The translations under genes and the position numbers were made by a program. From JBOZRQ01 sp050789255 (GTDB taxonomy: Bacteria > Bacillota > Sulfobacillia > Symbiobacteriales > Symbiobacteriaceae), in assembly GCA_050789255.1 (NCBI GenBank), contig JBOZRQ010000060.1, forward strand, positions 62,001 through 126,000: a stretch of DNA of 64,000 bases. Reading direction: 5' to 3'. The notes beneath the pieces were generated by a model that saw only the letters and a list, made by a program, of their open reading frames with translations, made no database searches and was not told where the DNA came from. Of the stretch, positions 7,991 to 17,358 are shown piece by piece. Each line of letters starts with the position of its first letter. The first letter of the stretch is position 1.

Positions 7991-8885
7991 AGAACCGGAT
8001 GTCCGAAAGCCGCATGCCGGCCACACCGATTACGGTGTCAGCGCCGCCATAGTACACGTAGAGGTCATCGCCCTTGAGCGCATGACCGTTGGAGAAGACC
8101 ACGTTGGGCACGAAGCCGACCTTCTCCCACGTCAACTCGGGTTCGAGGATCGGCTCCACCTGCCGGGCCAAGACCTTGGCGGGATCATTCAGGTCCAGGA
8201 GCGCCGCACCGAGGCGGTAGGAGTTATCGGCAAGACGGGCGCTGTGGTAGATCAGGAACCAGCCGTGCGGCGTCTTGATGGGCGGGCCGGCGATGCCGAC
8301 CCGGGCGTCCTGCCAGGTCCCCGGGATGGGGGAGAGGACCTTCGTGTGGTCGGTCCAGTGCACCAGGTCGCTGGAGTAGGCGATCCAGATGTCCGGGTAG
8401 CGCCGGTGCAGCAGGCAGTACCGGCCGCCGATTTTCTCGGGGAAGAGCGAGGAGTTCTTGTTGGGCTCGCTCAGCACCACGCCATGCCGCTCCCAGGTGA
8501 TCAGGTTCTTCGAGGTAGCCCGGCAGATGCGGTAGTCCCCGTCGAACCGGTTGGAGAAGCCCGTGTAGGTCAGGTGGAAGGTGTCGCCGATCTTGACAAG
8601 GCGGCCGTCTTCGGCGCCCCGCAGTTCCTGGATGTGGTCGCCGGGCGCCATCACCGGCTTGTCCAGCCGGGTAAAATGGATGCCGTCCGTGGAGGCAGCG
8701 TAGCCGATGGAGTTCATATAGTCGCCGAACCGGGCGTGGCAGCCGATGTCCGTGGCCCGGTAGAGCAGATGAAAGAGGCCGTTGTCGTAAATCGCTGCGG
8801 TGTTGAAGACCGCCGCCCGCTGCCAAGGTAGTGCGGGATCTGGGGTAAGCACGGGCTGGTCGGTGAGTCGCTCCAGCTTGATCAT
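7989..8885 (-). CDS. GH130 family glycoside phosphorylase/hydrolase (second copy)
   Basis: 298 aa, five-bladed propeller family GH130 (mannoside phosphorylases and related enzymes). Conserved blocks seen are VFNTAAIYDNGLFHLLYRA, WERHGVVL, NKNSSLFPEKIGGRY, a WIAYSSDLVHW segment and a C-terminal VYYGGADTVIGVA. Known GH130 enzymes phosphorolyse or hydrolyse beta-mannosides. The family motif EDPR appears here as EDGR (after ELRGA), while the paralog upstream keeps EDPR, so the specificity or mechanism may differ. It is the last gene of the minus-strand sugar operon, 18 bp after its paralog, with an AGGAGG site before ATG 8885. Confidence 0.9.
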   Translation of the reverse strand: MIKLERLTDQPVLTPDPALPWQRAAVFNTAAIYDNGLFHLLYRATDIGCHARFGDYMNSIGYAASTDGIHFTRLDKPVMAPGDHIQELRGAEDGRLVKIGDTFHLTYTGFSNRFDGDYRICRATSKNLITWERHGVVLSEPNKNSSLFPEKIGGRYCLLHRRYPDIWIAYSSDLVHWTDHTKVLSPIPGTWQDARVGIAGPPIKTPHGWFLIYHSARLADNSYRLGAALLDLNDPAKVLARQVEPILEPELTWEKVGFVPNVVFSNGHALKGDDLYVYYGGADTVIGVAGMRLSDIRF

Positions 8886-8903
8886 GGGGATTCGGCCTCC
8901 TGA

Positions 8904-9830
8904 TTACTTGCCGTTTTCGAGATGCCACAGCACGGCGGACCGGTCCGCCGCCGCGACGCCCATGGCGGAATCCCCGCCGCCGTAGTAGACGTAGTAAGCG
9001 CCGTCCTTCTCCACCGACCCGCAGGAGAAGACCACGTTGGGCACCAGGCCATATTGCTCCCAGGGTGTCTCCGGCTCCAGGATGGGGTGGGGGTACCGCG
9101 CAATCACCCGCGTGGGGTCGTTCAGGTCCAGCAGGGCGACGCCCAGGCGGTAGACGTGGTGCTCGTCCACGGCGTGGTAGAAGAGCACCCAGCCCTTCTC
9201 GGTCCTGTGGGGCGGTCCGGCGATGCCGATCTTCTTGGACTCCCAGCCGCCGGGGATCGTCTCCATGATGATCTGGTGGTCCCTCCAGGTCTTCATGTCG
9301 TCCGAGAAGGCGATCCAGATGTGCGGCTCCCGGCGGTGCAGCAGGACATAGCGGCCGCCGTACTTCTCCGGGAAAAGGGCGACGTCCTTGTTGGGCTCAT
9401 CCAGGAGGATCTGATGGCCCTCCCAGTCGATCAGGTTCTTCGACCAGCTGATGGCCGGCCGGTAATCGTACCAGTGCTGGCCGCGGAAAGCGGTGTAGAG
9501 CATGTAGTAGGTGTCGTCGATCTTGGTGATGCGCGGATCCTCGACACCCCAGGCCTCGTACTCGGTGGTGCCGGTCAGTACCGGCTTGTCGAAACGGCTG
9601 AAGTTCAGCCCATCGGCGGAGACCGCCAGCCCGATGGAGGAGACGAACTTGTCCTCGTTCCGGGGCTTCTCGGTGGTCAGCTTAAACCGGTTGTTCGCGG
9701 CCCGGTAGAAGAGGTGGAAGAGGCCGTTTTCGTAGATGGCCCCGGCGTTGAAGACCGCCTCCCGCTCCCACTCGTGGTCCCAGATCGGTGACAGGATGGG
9801 CGTACGGCTGAGCCGCGCAAGCCTGAGCAT
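8904..9830 (-). CDS. GH130 family glycoside phosphorylase (first copy)
   Basis: 308 aa. Clear GH130 blocks: AVFNAGAIYENGLFHLFYRA, GVEDPRITKID (Asp of the EDPR motif is the usual catalytic acid), DVALFPEKYGGRYVLLHR, and YYVYYGGGDSAMGVA near the C-terminus. Predicted to release mannose-1-phosphate from beta-mannosides in the cytoplasm. I use ATG 9830, 8 bases after AAGGAGG; the in-frame GTG at 9848 lies upstream of that site. It is similar to the next gene and probably arose by tandem duplication. A phosphohexomutase gene diverging from this operon would handle the sugar phosphate. Confidence 0.92.
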   Translation of the reverse strand: MLRLARLSRTPILSPIWDHEWEREAVFNAGAIYENGLFHLFYRAANNRFKLTTEKPRNEDKFVSSIGLAVSADGLNFSRFDKPVLTGTTEYEAWGVEDPRITKIDDTYYMLYTAFRGQHWYDYRPAISWSKNLIDWEGHQILLDEPNKDVALFPEKYGGRYVLLHRREPHIWIAFSDDMKTWRDHQIIMETIPGGWESKKIGIAGPPHRTEKGWVLFYHAVDEHHVYRLGVALLDLNDPTRVIARYPHPILEPETPWEQYGLVPNVVFSCGSVEKDGAYYVYYGGGDSAMGVAAADRSAVLWHLENGK

Positions 9831-9853
9831 TGGGGGAGCCTCCTTCACGGATG

Positions 9854-11764
9854 TCAGCAGTGATGCGAAACGTAGGCCCCAGGCAGCAGGGTGTACTCCG
9901 CCCCGACGAACCGGAACGTCCGAGTGGTGTCAGTCGGGTTAAAGAGGAAGAACCAAGCGCCCGGACTCGCAGTGAGAACGTCCAGGCAGACCGCCAGAAT
10001 GTCCGGGTCATCGGCCACCCCATAAGCCTCCGTCATCAGATAGAGCCAGAGCACCTCGCCCGCCCCGTAGATCTCCTTGCCGATCACCCCGCGCTGGGGG
10101 AGTTCGGGGGTGCCCAGGTTCTCGTACGGGATGAACGGCGCGGCGTCCGCATCGAAGTAGGCCAGGTTGTTCCTCCGCTGCAGGGCGATGATCCGCAGCA
10201 GGAGTCGGGGATCGCCGACCCCTTCGCCCAGCAGCACGGACCACGGTAGAAGCGCCTCCACGTTCTCCTTGAACGCAGGGTAGAGCAGCGAGGCACAGGC
10301 CTGGAACATGCCGCGCACGTCCGTCCCGCCATCGGTAAACCAGTAGGCCATACGCAACTGAGCATTCAGGAAGTCCCGGGCCAGAGCCCGCTCCCCCAGC
10401 ACGGCCGCCGCAGCAGCCGCAAAGCCCAGCTGCTGTGGCTCATGGTACTGCAGCTCCAGCGGCATCCGCCGCATCACCTTGAGCGTTGCGAGCGCCTCCT
10501 GCCGGTGCTCCTCACCCAGCCCCATCTGCCAGGCCTGGACATGCCCGTAGGCATAGAGGCCGCCCACGCTCACGTTGGGGCAGGAGCCCAGGGCCTCCCC
10601 AGTCGCCGTCTCGCAGAAGAGGGGGAACTGGTAGCCAACCTGGTGGGCCAAGCGGGTCGCCCCGGCCAGCGCGCTCTGCCAGATCGCCTTCAGGCCGGCA
10701 TCGCCGGTGGCGGCCACCACCCAGCCCAGCTTGATCAGGCTGTTCTCAAAGGGATACCAGAGGTCCGCCACGGTCGACCCGTCAGGGAAGGAGTTGACCA
10801 TCCAGCCGATCTCAGGCTGGTGAAAGAGCGGCAGGGTCCGAAGCAGCTTGTCCCGAATGAGCGCCCCCTCAGGCGTGGGATGGAGCCGCTGGTAGAGGAG
10901 CAGCGGGGGCAGCACATCCATCTGGGTCATCAGCTCAAAGAAGTTTCGCCCCGCCTCGCCGAAGTAGCGGGAGGTATTCTTTACATAGGCCCGGAGGCCG
11001 GCGGCACCGTCCACGCTGATCCAGCAGGCATCCTCGTCAGCCAGGTCCTGCACGCACCCCGCCGCCCGATCCCGCCAGGTGCCCGCAGCCACGCCCTCGA
11101 CCGCCACGTCGAGCAGCGGGGCCAGCTTCTCCACCAAGGTCTGGAGGCCGGTCCATGCGTCCGGACCAGAGGCCCGAGGCCCCTGCCACAGATACCACAC
11201 AAAGTGATGCCGGCCTGCCGGCAAGGTCAAAGCCCCACCGGTCCGGACCAGGCCCACGCCACACCGCCCGCCCGCCTCGTCGTACCGCTCGGTGCAGCGG
11301 TACCCGAGCAGGCGCCCGGGCGCCCACGCCATGGCACCGGCATCGACGGCGAAGACCGTCTCCACCTTGCGGACCGGGTCGTACAGGTAGGCCGCCGGCA
11401 GATCGTTGCCCGGCAGCCCCTGCCCGTTGGCTGTGGGGCCGGGCACCAGGGTGCGGCGCCAGGTCAGCGCCTGCCGGTCATCCATCAGATTGAAGGGCCC
11501 AAGCCAGAGCAGGATCTCCGGGGTCACCGCAAGCGCCTCAGACAGGCTGAGTTCCACCTCGAAGCGAAAGAGGTCGCCCACCGTACTGATGCTGCCCTGC
11601 CAAGTCGGCCCGGACAAGAGCACCTTCCCATCCTCCGTACGCCACACGGTAACCTCTAGCGCCACCCCGCTGATCAAGGGCGAAGGCAGACTCCCGTTCA
11701 GGCTGTACATGGCATCTCCAGGCCGCAGCGTTACGACCTGACCGGCGTGCTCGAAGGTGATCAC
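9854..11764 (-). CDS. Uncharacterised large protein of the sugar operon (possible alpha/alpha-barrel enzyme)
   Basis: 636 aa with no signal peptide, family not recognised. Residues 1-200 look like a beta-sandwich. Residues ~230-610 are helix-rich with many aromatic and acidic residues (for example YFGEAGRNFFELMTQMD, GWMVNSFPDGSTVADLWYPFENS, FTDGGTDVRGM). This layout is reminiscent of (alpha/alpha)6-barrel glycosidases. The C-terminal ~60 residues are beta-rich. It overlaps the Gfo/Idh gene by 4 bp and precedes two GH130 genes, so a cytoplasmic role in glycan breakdown is likely but unproven. Confidence 0.8.
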   Translation of the reverse strand: MITFEHAGQVVTLRPGDAMYSLNGSLPSPLISGVALEVTVWRTEDGKVLLSGPTWQGSISTVGDLFRFEVELSLSEALAVTPEILLWLGPFNLMDDRQALTWRRTLVPGPTANGQGLPGNDLPAAYLYDPVRKVETVFAVDAGAMAWAPGRLLGYRCTERYDEAGGRCGVGLVRTGGALTLPAGRHHFVWYLWQGPRASGPDAWTGLQTLVEKLAPLLDVAVEGVAAGTWRDRAAGCVQDLADEDACWISVDGAAGLRAYVKNTSRYFGEAGRNFFELMTQMDVLPPLLLYQRLHPTPEGALIRDKLLRTLPLFHQPEIGWMVNSFPDGSTVADLWYPFENSLIKLGWVVAATGDAGLKAIWQSALAGATRLAHQVGYQFPLFCETATGEALGSCPNVSVGGLYAYGHVQAWQMGLGEEHRQEALATLKVMRRMPLELQYHEPQQLGFAAAAAAVLGERALARDFLNAQLRMAYWFTDGGTDVRGMFQACASLLYPAFKENVEALLPWSVLLGEGVGDPRLLLRIIALQRRNNLAYFDADAAPFIPYENLGTPELPQRGVIGKEIYGAGEVLWLYLMTEAYGVADDPDILAVCLDVLTASPGAWFFLFNPTDTTRTFRFVGAEYTLLPGAYVSHHC

Positions 11765-12906
11765 CGGCGCACCGCCCCCTCGGTAGCGGCAAGAGCCACC
11801 TCGAGCGAGCGCACGGCCTCCTCCAGCACGACCTCCGGCTGATATCCCGGCTGGCGAATGCCACGCGCGAAGTCGGCCATGCCCGCCTGGATCGTCCGGG
11901 CGTAGATCGCCTGCTTCCCCTCAGGGCACTCGACCCGCAGCTTGACCCGATGGCTGACTTCCCGGTTCATCTCACGCCCCCGAGTCCGCCGCTGTCCACC
12001 CAAGTACGCATCTGCGAGCTCAAACACCACCCGACTCGGGGCGCTCCGCCCGGCGCCCATATCCAGCGCACCGCCGGAGACCAGCGACGTCAGAGAGGCC
12101 AGGCCGGCCTCATCCAGGATCGCCTCGACCTCCAACTCCACCGGCATCCAGCCGAGGACGTCGATGTAGCCCACATCGTAGGCGAGGCGGAAGCGGGTCC
12201 GCTCAATCCGGCCCGGTTTGTCAAAGGCATGGTAGAAGGTGGCGGGGACATCCCCGAAGCGGGTCACGGCCAGAACTCGGTCGATGAACCCATGGGGCTG
12301 CCGGTACCAGGCCTGGCTGTACTCATACTCACCACTGCGCCCCGATAGCCGGGCGGCAATATCAAAGAAGTGAACGCCATGCTCGACCAGAATCGTGCCG
12401 CTGATGGCCGGATCCCAGAACCAGTGGCCGGGGGGCAGCCCCTCATCGGCGGCGTGGTTCTCCAGGCTCATGTGGCGCAGGGCGCCAAGCAGCCCGGACT
12501 TGCCGATCTGCTCAGCGAGGCGGTAGACCGGGTTGAAGCGCAGGACATAGTCGATGCCGACCCGCAGTCCCGTCTCTGCCGACAAGCGGGCGATCGCCCC
12601 CGCCTCCGAGCGGCTGGTAGCCAGCGGCTTCTCCACAAAGACGTGCTTGCCGCCCCTCAGCGCCTCCAGCACCTGAGCCCCGTGCGGGGCCGGCGGGGTG
12701 GCCAGGTAGACGACCTCCACCTCCGGATGGGCTGTCAACTCGCTGTAGGTCGTACATACCGCACAACCCGCCCGTGCAGCGCGCTCCTGATCCACATCGT
12801 GGACCGCCACCACTTGCACCTCAGGCATCACAGAAAACGCGTTCATCACAAACTGACCGAAGCCACCGAGGCCTACGACGCCAACCCGCACCGGCTCAAA
12901 GGACAT
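11761..12906 (-). CDS. Gfo/Idh/MocA family oxidoreductase
   Basis: 381 aa NAD(P)-dependent sugar oxidoreductase. An N-terminal Rossmann fold has VGVVGLGGFGQF, and the family motif EKP occurs in HVFVEKPLA. The C-terminal domain has the usual mixed sheet with DHGVHF-like EHGVHFFDIA. ATG 12906 is preferred because AAGGGG sits about 9 bases before it; a GTG at 12915 directly abuts that site. It overlaps the next gene by 4 bp and starts 6 bp after the permease stop. Probably oxidises or epimerises a sugar imported by this operon's ABC system. Confidence 0.9.
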   Translation of the reverse strand: MSFEPVRVGVVGLGGFGQFVMNAFSVMPEVQVVAVHDVDQERAARAGCAVCTTYSELTAHPEVEVVYLATPPAPHGAQVLEALRGGKHVFVEKPLATSRSEAGAIARLSAETGLRVGIDYVLRFNPVYRLAEQIGKSGLLGALRHMSLENHAADEGLPPGHWFWDPAISGTILVEHGVHFFDIAARLSGRSGEYEYSQAWYRQPHGFIDRVLAVTRFGDVPATFYHAFDKPGRIERTRFRLAYDVGYIDVLGWMPVELEVEAILDEAGLASLTSLVSGGALDMGAGRSAPSRVVFELADAYLGGQRRTRGREMNREVSHRVKLRVECPEGKQAIYARTIQAGMADFARGIRQPGYQPEVVLEEAVRSLEVALAATEGAVRR

Positions 12907-12911
12907 AACGG

Positions 12912-13748
12912 TCACCCCTTGTTTGCGCCCACGTTGAGGCCCTCAATGAAATAGCGTTGTGCAGAGAAGAAGAGCCCCAGAATCGGCAGCGCCATCAGCA
13001 CCGACATGGCCATCATGTAGTTCCACATTGGCGCCTCCTTGGAGAGCGACTGCTCAAAGAACTTCAGGCCAAGGACGACCGGGAACTTCTCCATGGAATT
13101 GAGGTAGATCAGGGGGGACTGCAGGTTGTTCCAGTTGCCCTGGAAGGAGAGCACGGCGATCGCCAGCAGCGCCGGTTTGATCATCGGCAGCATGATGTGC
13201 CAGTAAATCTGCACGGGGTTCGCCCCGTCGATGACCGCAGCCTCCTCCATCGAGCGCGGGATGGTGAGGAAGAACTGCCGCATCATGAAGATGTAGGCGG
13301 GACCCCACGCAAACCAGGCGCCGACGGTGAGCGGGTCAAAGGTATTGAGCAGCCCGAGGTTCCGCCAGATCAGGAAGCTCGGGATCAGGGTGACCACGCC
13401 GGGCAGCATCATCGTCATCAGCAGGATGAAGAAGATCGTATCCCGCCCCTTAAATGAGAAGCGAGAGAAGCCGTACGCCACGATGGAGGTCGTGAACATC
13501 TCTGCGAACATCGCCAGCACGGTGATGAAGATGGTGTTCAGGAAGAAGCGGCCGAAGGGCAGCTGCTTCCATGCATCGATGTAATTGCGCCAGAGGGCGG
13601 GCTTGGGAATCCACTCAGGCGGATAGGTAAAGAGCGCATTGGGCCCCTTGAGCGAGGTCGAGATCATCCAGAAGAGCGGTACAACCACAACGGCAACCCC
13701 GAGGGTCAGGAGGAAGTAGACCAGGAACGACTTCAGAAGCTTGGACAC
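12912..13748 (-). CDS. Carbohydrate ABC transporter permease (MalG/UgpE type)
   Basis: 278 aa, six membrane segments, with the EAA loop EEAAVIDGANPVQIYWHIMLP that contacts the ATPase. Second permease of a CUT1-type sugar importer. No ATPase gene is present in the operon; CUT1 systems commonly share one MsmK-like ATPase encoded elsewhere. Confidence 0.93.
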   Translation of the reverse strand: MSKLLKSFLVYFLLTLGVAVVVVPLFWMISTSLKGPNALFTYPPEWIPKPALWRNYIDAWKQLPFGRFFLNTIFITVLAMFAEMFTTSIVAYGFSRFSFKGRDTIFFILLMTMMLPGVVTLIPSFLIWRNLGLLNTFDPLTVGAWFAWGPAYIFMMRQFFLTIPRSMEEAAVIDGANPVQIYWHIMLPMIKPALLAIAVLSFQGNWNNLQSPLIYLNSMEKFPVVLGLKFFEQSLSKEAPMWNYMMAMSVLMALPILGLFFSAQRYFIEGLNVGANKG

Positions 13749-13769
13749 CGGCAGTCCCTCCCTTCGAAC

Positions 13770-14762
13770 CTACTTGGTTCGGACCTCGCCTTCGTAATAG
13801 ACCCAGGCCGCCGACCACTTCCAGACGATCGCCGTGAGGATCACGATCAGCGCCATCAGGAACCAGCCGATCGCCGTGGCGTAGCCCATTTTGAACTGGC
13901 CGAAGCCCTGGTTGTAGATGTAGACATTGAGGAAGGTGCCGGCGCCCCCGGGCGTGGTGATGAAGAGCGGCGCGGTGAAGTTCTGCATCGCACCGATGAC
14001 GCCCATGATCATCACGTAGAAAAGGGAGGGGGAGATCATGGGGACGGTGATGCGGGTGAAGGCGGTCCACGCGCTGGCGCCGTCCACCACGGCGGCCTCC
14101 TTCAGCTCCTTCGGCACGCCTTTCAGCGCTGCCAGCAGGATGACCGTGTTGGCGCCGAAGACTCCCCAGAAGGACATGATGACGAAGGCGGGCAGCACCA
14201 GCTTCACATCGGAGAACCAGGAGGGCGGGGCGATATCGAACAACCGGAGGAAGGGGCTGAGGATTGTGTTGATCAACCCCTGCCCGGCGAACATCCAACG
14301 CCAGAGGAGTGCAGTGGCAGCGGCCGGCAGGATCGCGGGGACGTAGTACATGGTGCGCCAGAAGCCGATCCCCCGGACCTCCTGGGCCAGCAGCGTGGCG
14401 GTTCCAAGCGCCCCGATCATGCCCAGGGGCACGCTGATGAACGAATAGAGCAGGGTGAGCCGGACCGACGGCCAGAAGCGGGGGTCGTCGGTGAACATTC
14501 GCTTGAAGTTGGCGAGGCCGACCCACTGGGGCGCCTGAATGCCGTCGTACTGGGTGAAGGCCAGGTAGAAGGCGTACGCATACGGGTAGAGCTGCCAGAT
14601 CACGAACCCCAGCAGCCAGGGCAGGATCAGCGCATAGCCGACCGCCGTAGCCTGCCGGGCCTTCAGCGCCCGCAGGAAGCCGTAGGTGCCGAACATCAGC
14701 AGGATGATGGCGGCGCCAACCAGGACCCAGTGGGACAAGGTCTGAACGTAGGGCTCGAACAC
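13770..14762 (-). CDS. Carbohydrate ABC transporter permease (MalF/UgpA type)
   Basis: 330 aa with seven predicted membrane segments; one extra N-terminal helix precedes the standard core that starts near YALILPWLLGFVIWQLYP. The EAA loop is KEAAVVDGASAWTAFTRITVP. Lies 74 bp downstream of the binding-protein gene and 21 bp before its partner permease. Confidence 0.93.
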   Translation of the reverse strand: MFEPYVQTLSHWVLVGAAIILLMFGTYGFLRALKARQATAVGYALILPWLLGFVIWQLYPYAYAFYLAFTQYDGIQAPQWVGLANFKRMFTDDPRFWPSVRLTLLYSFISVPLGMIGALGTATLLAQEVRGIGFWRTMYYVPAILPAAATALLWRWMFAGQGLINTILSPFLRLFDIAPPSWFSDVKLVLPAFVIMSFWGVFGANTVILLAALKGVPKELKEAAVVDGASAWTAFTRITVPMISPSLFYVMIMGVIGAMQNFTAPLFITTPGGAGTFLNVYIYNQGFGQFKMGYATAIGWFLMALIVILTAIVWKWSAAWVYYEGEVRTK

Positions 14763-14836
14763 GCAAGTCCCCCCTTCGATGGAAAAGCGGGCCGGCCGCC
14801 TGGCTGACAGGGGGGCCGGCCCACTCGCCGGGAACC

Positions 14837-16117
14837 TTACTTGAGCACGGCTTCCAGCTTCGCCCGGGCGGCCTTGGCCAGGTCAGCGGCGGTGCCCTTC
14901 TTGCTGTAAAGCGGATCCTGGAGCTGCTCCCAGAAGATCGTATCCCACTCCTGGTGCTTGGGCACGATCCGGAAGGCCCGCATGTCCTGCGCAGCGCGAA
15001 GGATGGTATCAGCGGCCTTCTCCTTGCGGGGCTCGGACTTGACCAGGTGCTCCTTGGTCGCCTGCGACTTGCGCGGGGAGACGATCTTCCAGTTCTGGAC
15101 GCCCTCGGTCAGTTCGACCAGGGCATCGTAGGCCTCCTGCGGATACTTGGTCTTGGCGTTGACGACGGTGGAGGCGGACCAGGCGAAGGTGGTCTGCGCC
15201 TTCGGGCCCTTCGGCACCTTCACGGTGCCCACGTCCAGACCGTCAACACGGTCGAGGTCGTCGGCAGCGCCGCCGAAGAACATGGCGATCTTGCCCTTCT
15301 TGAACATGTCGCCGAAGCCCTGCTCGTTGATGGTGGCCTGCGGAGCGGCGACCTGGTCGTTGTAGATGACGGAGCTATAGAACTCAAGGCCCTTCAGCGC
15401 CTCGGGCGAGTCGATGGGGGAGCTCTTCAGGTCCGGGGAGATCACCTCGCCGCCGGCCTGCCAGATGAACATGTGCACGGGCGGCCAGCCATTGAAAGCG
15501 GTGCCGTAGACGCCCTTGGACTTGTCGGTTAGCTTCTTGGCGGCGTCGAGGAACTGGTCCCAGGTCCAGGCGTCGGTCGGCAGGGGCACGTTCTTCTCCT
15601 GGAAGAGCTTCTTGTTGTAGTACACGATGACCGGCTGGGCGATCCAGGGCAGGCCGTAGGTCTTGCCGTTCATCTGGGCCGATTCGAGCACCATCGGGAA
15701 GTAGTCGTTCAGCTTGGCGGCGCCGCGCTGGTCGGTGTTCAGCCGGTCGGTCAGGTCCATCAGCACGCCCTTGGAGGCGTACGGGGCGATGTATTCCTGG
15801 CCGAACCAGAGCAGATCGGGGGCGGTGTTGCCGGCGAACATGGTCTGGACCTTGGTGTAGTAGTCGGCCGGGGCCGGCTCATGGACGATCTCATAGGCGG
15901 TTTGCTTGGCGTTCACCTTATCAATGACGGCCTGAAGCTCCTTGGACTCATCGGCGCCGGCCCAGGTGGCGAGGCGGATCTTGACCTTCTCCTTGGCAGC
16001 CGGCGGGTTGCCGCCGTTGTTGGCCGGGGGCGCTGTCTTGGTTCCGCTGGAGCACGCGGAGATGATCAGTGAGACGGTCAGCAGCACGGCACCTAGAAGC
16101 TTCGGAGTCTTTCTCAT
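14837..16117 (-). CDS. Sugar ABC transporter substrate-binding lipoprotein
   Basis: 426 aa family-1 extracellular binding protein. Lipoprotein signal with Cys22 (IISAC) and a Gly/Pro-rich tether, then the typical start KVKIRLATWAGADES. Internal segments WIAQPVIVYYNKKLF and the TWDQFLDAAKKLT region are characteristic. It delivers oligosaccharide to the two permeases downstream. The gap to the upstream regulator gene is 70 bp and holds a 7-bp stem (CCCCAGG/CCTGGGG) but no obvious copy of the GAGAAACAA operator, so the operon may be read from the regulator promoter. Confidence 0.93.
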   Translation of the reverse strand: MRKTPKLLGAVLLTVSLIISACSSGTKTAPPANNGGNPPAAKEKVKIRLATWAGADESKELQAVIDKVNAKQTAYEIVHEPAPADYYTKVQTMFAGNTAPDLLWFGQEYIAPYASKGVLMDLTDRLNTDQRGAAKLNDYFPMVLESAQMNGKTYGLPWIAQPVIVYYNKKLFQEKNVPLPTDAWTWDQFLDAAKKLTDKSKGVYGTAFNGWPPVHMFIWQAGGEVISPDLKSSPIDSPEALKGLEFYSSVIYNDQVAAPQATINEQGFGDMFKKGKIAMFFGGAADDLDRVDGLDVGTVKVPKGPKAQTTFAWSASTVVNAKTKYPQEAYDALVELTEGVQNWKIVSPRKSQATKEHLVKSEPRKEKAADTILRAAQDMRAFRIVPKHQEWDTIFWEQLQDPLYSKKGTAADLAKAARAKLEAVLK

Positions 16118-16187
16118 CTCGTAACCCCCTTGTGTGCTCGAAACCGTGCGGGATTCCAGAGGCGATGGTTATCCGGCCCCAGGTTGA

Positions 16188-17213
16188 TCAGGCCTGGGGG
16201 CGGTCCGTCCCGTGTTGGAGGGAGCCGCGAACCACGAGGGCCACATGCATGGTGATGGTGATGGGCAGGAGGTCGGGCATCATCATCCGCTCCAGGACCC
16301 GCCGGGCGGCCAGGCGGCCCATCTCCATTTTGTCGATTCTGACGGTGGTCAGAGGGGGGTCTACCTTGACGGCGAGGGCGATGTCGTCGAAGCCCGCCAG
16401 GCCCATCTCGTCGGGCACTCGGATGCCCTTGGCCCGGGCGAGGGCGAGGATATGTAGGGCGGTCATGTCGTTGCCAGCTATGACTGCGCATGGCCGAGTT
16501 TGTGCGAGGGACTCGAGCACTTGCGGGGCGTCGAGCCAGCCGCGACCCAGTTCGGCTGACCGGACCTCGAGGTCGGCTGCCTGGCCGCTGGCCGCGACCG
16601 CTTGCTCAAAGCCTTGCCGGCGGGCGAGGAAGGAGGGGTCGCTGAAGGACTCGCAGAGATAGAAAAGCCGTCGGTAGCCCGCCCCGATGGCGTGGGCCGT
16701 GACCTCGATCGCGCCGCCGACGTTGTCGGAGACGACCGAGTCGACGCCGCGGACCTGCTTGTCGACGACGATGACGGGCATCCCTTCACGTTGGGCTACG
16801 CGGGCCAACTCTTCGGAGGAGTCGGCGCCCATGAGGATCAGCCCGTCGAAGCGCTCCTGGTGGCTGCGGACGATCGCCTCGGCGCCGTCCGAGGGGTCGT
16901 AGGGGAGAAGGGAGAGGTCGTGGCCGCCCTCCCGCAGCACCTCGTGCATGCCGCTGAGCACCTGGCCGTAGAAGGCGCCGCCCATCGGGTCGGGCTCGTA
17001 TGCCTCCAGGCGCCGGGGAAAGGCCACCACGACCCGCCTCGCGGGCATGGGTCTGGGGCTTTGAGCTGTGTCTGCTTCGAGTGTGCGAATCGCTTCACGC
17101 ACCCGTTCAGCCAGGTCAGGGGCGACGGAGTGATGGCTGTTTAGCACTCGGGAGACGGTCGCCGGCGAGACTCCCGCCGATTTTGCTACATCTCTGGTGG
17201 TCCACTTCTTCAT
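16188..17213 (-). CDS. LacI family transcriptional regulator
   Basis: 341 aa. The N-terminal LacI helix-turn-helix is at residues 5-28 (TTRDVAKSAGVSPATVSRVLN), followed by the hinge and a periplasmic-binding-like effector domain (GLILMGADSSEEL, PDEMGLAGFDDIALA). ATG 17213 has GAGGGGG upstream; the open frame extends further but the upstream part is promoter DNA. Probably represses its own operon and the divergent phosphohexomutase through the two palindromes at 17231-17281. The inducer is likely a mannoside or its product. Confidence 0.93.
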   Translation of the reverse strand: MKKWTTRDVAKSAGVSPATVSRVLNSHHSVAPDLAERVREAIRTLEADTAQSPRPMPARRVVVAFPRRLEAYEPDPMGGAFYGQVLSGMHEVLREGGHDLSLLPYDPSDGAEAIVRSHQERFDGLILMGADSSEELARVAQREGMPVIVVDKQVRGVDSVVSDNVGGAIEVTAHAIGAGYRRLFYLCESFSDPSFLARRQGFEQAVAASGQAADLEVRSAELGRGWLDAPQVLESLAQTRPCAVIAGNDMTALHILALARAKGIRVPDEMGLAGFDDIALAVKVDPPLTTVRIDKMEMGRLAARRVLERMMMPDLLPITITMHVALVVRGSLQHGTDRPQA

Positions 17214-17230
17214 CGGGTGCACCCCCTCGC

Positions 17231-17249
17231 GAGAAACAAGTTGTTTCTC
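17231..17249. promoter_or_regulatory. LacI-type operator 1
   Basis: Perfect 9+1+9 palindrome GAGAAACAA-G-TTGTTTCTC, 18 bp upstream of the regulator start codon. Size and odd-centred symmetry fit a LacI-family operator. Confidence 0.8.
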
Positions 17250-17263
17250 AGATGATTCGGGTT

Positions 17264-17281
17264 TGTTTCTCTGAGGAAACA
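17264..17281. promoter_or_regulatory. LacI-type operator 2
   Basis: TGTTTC-TCTGAG-GAAACA, sharing the GTTTC/GAAAC arms of operator 1 and centred 33 bp away, about three helical turns. Lies between the divergent regulator and phosphohexomutase genes. Confidence 0.65.
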
Positions 17282-17358
17282 GTAACATAGCTCACAAGAA
17301 ACGGTCAATCGTTATATGGAGCTATGTGTACGACCTTTAGGAGGACAGGAGATCATCC

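Noticed and set aside
16069..16662. Long plus-strand frames opposite the LacI gene, and similar long frames opposite most GC-rich genes.
   Set aside because: High GC creates long antisense frames; the minus-strand products match known families while these do not.
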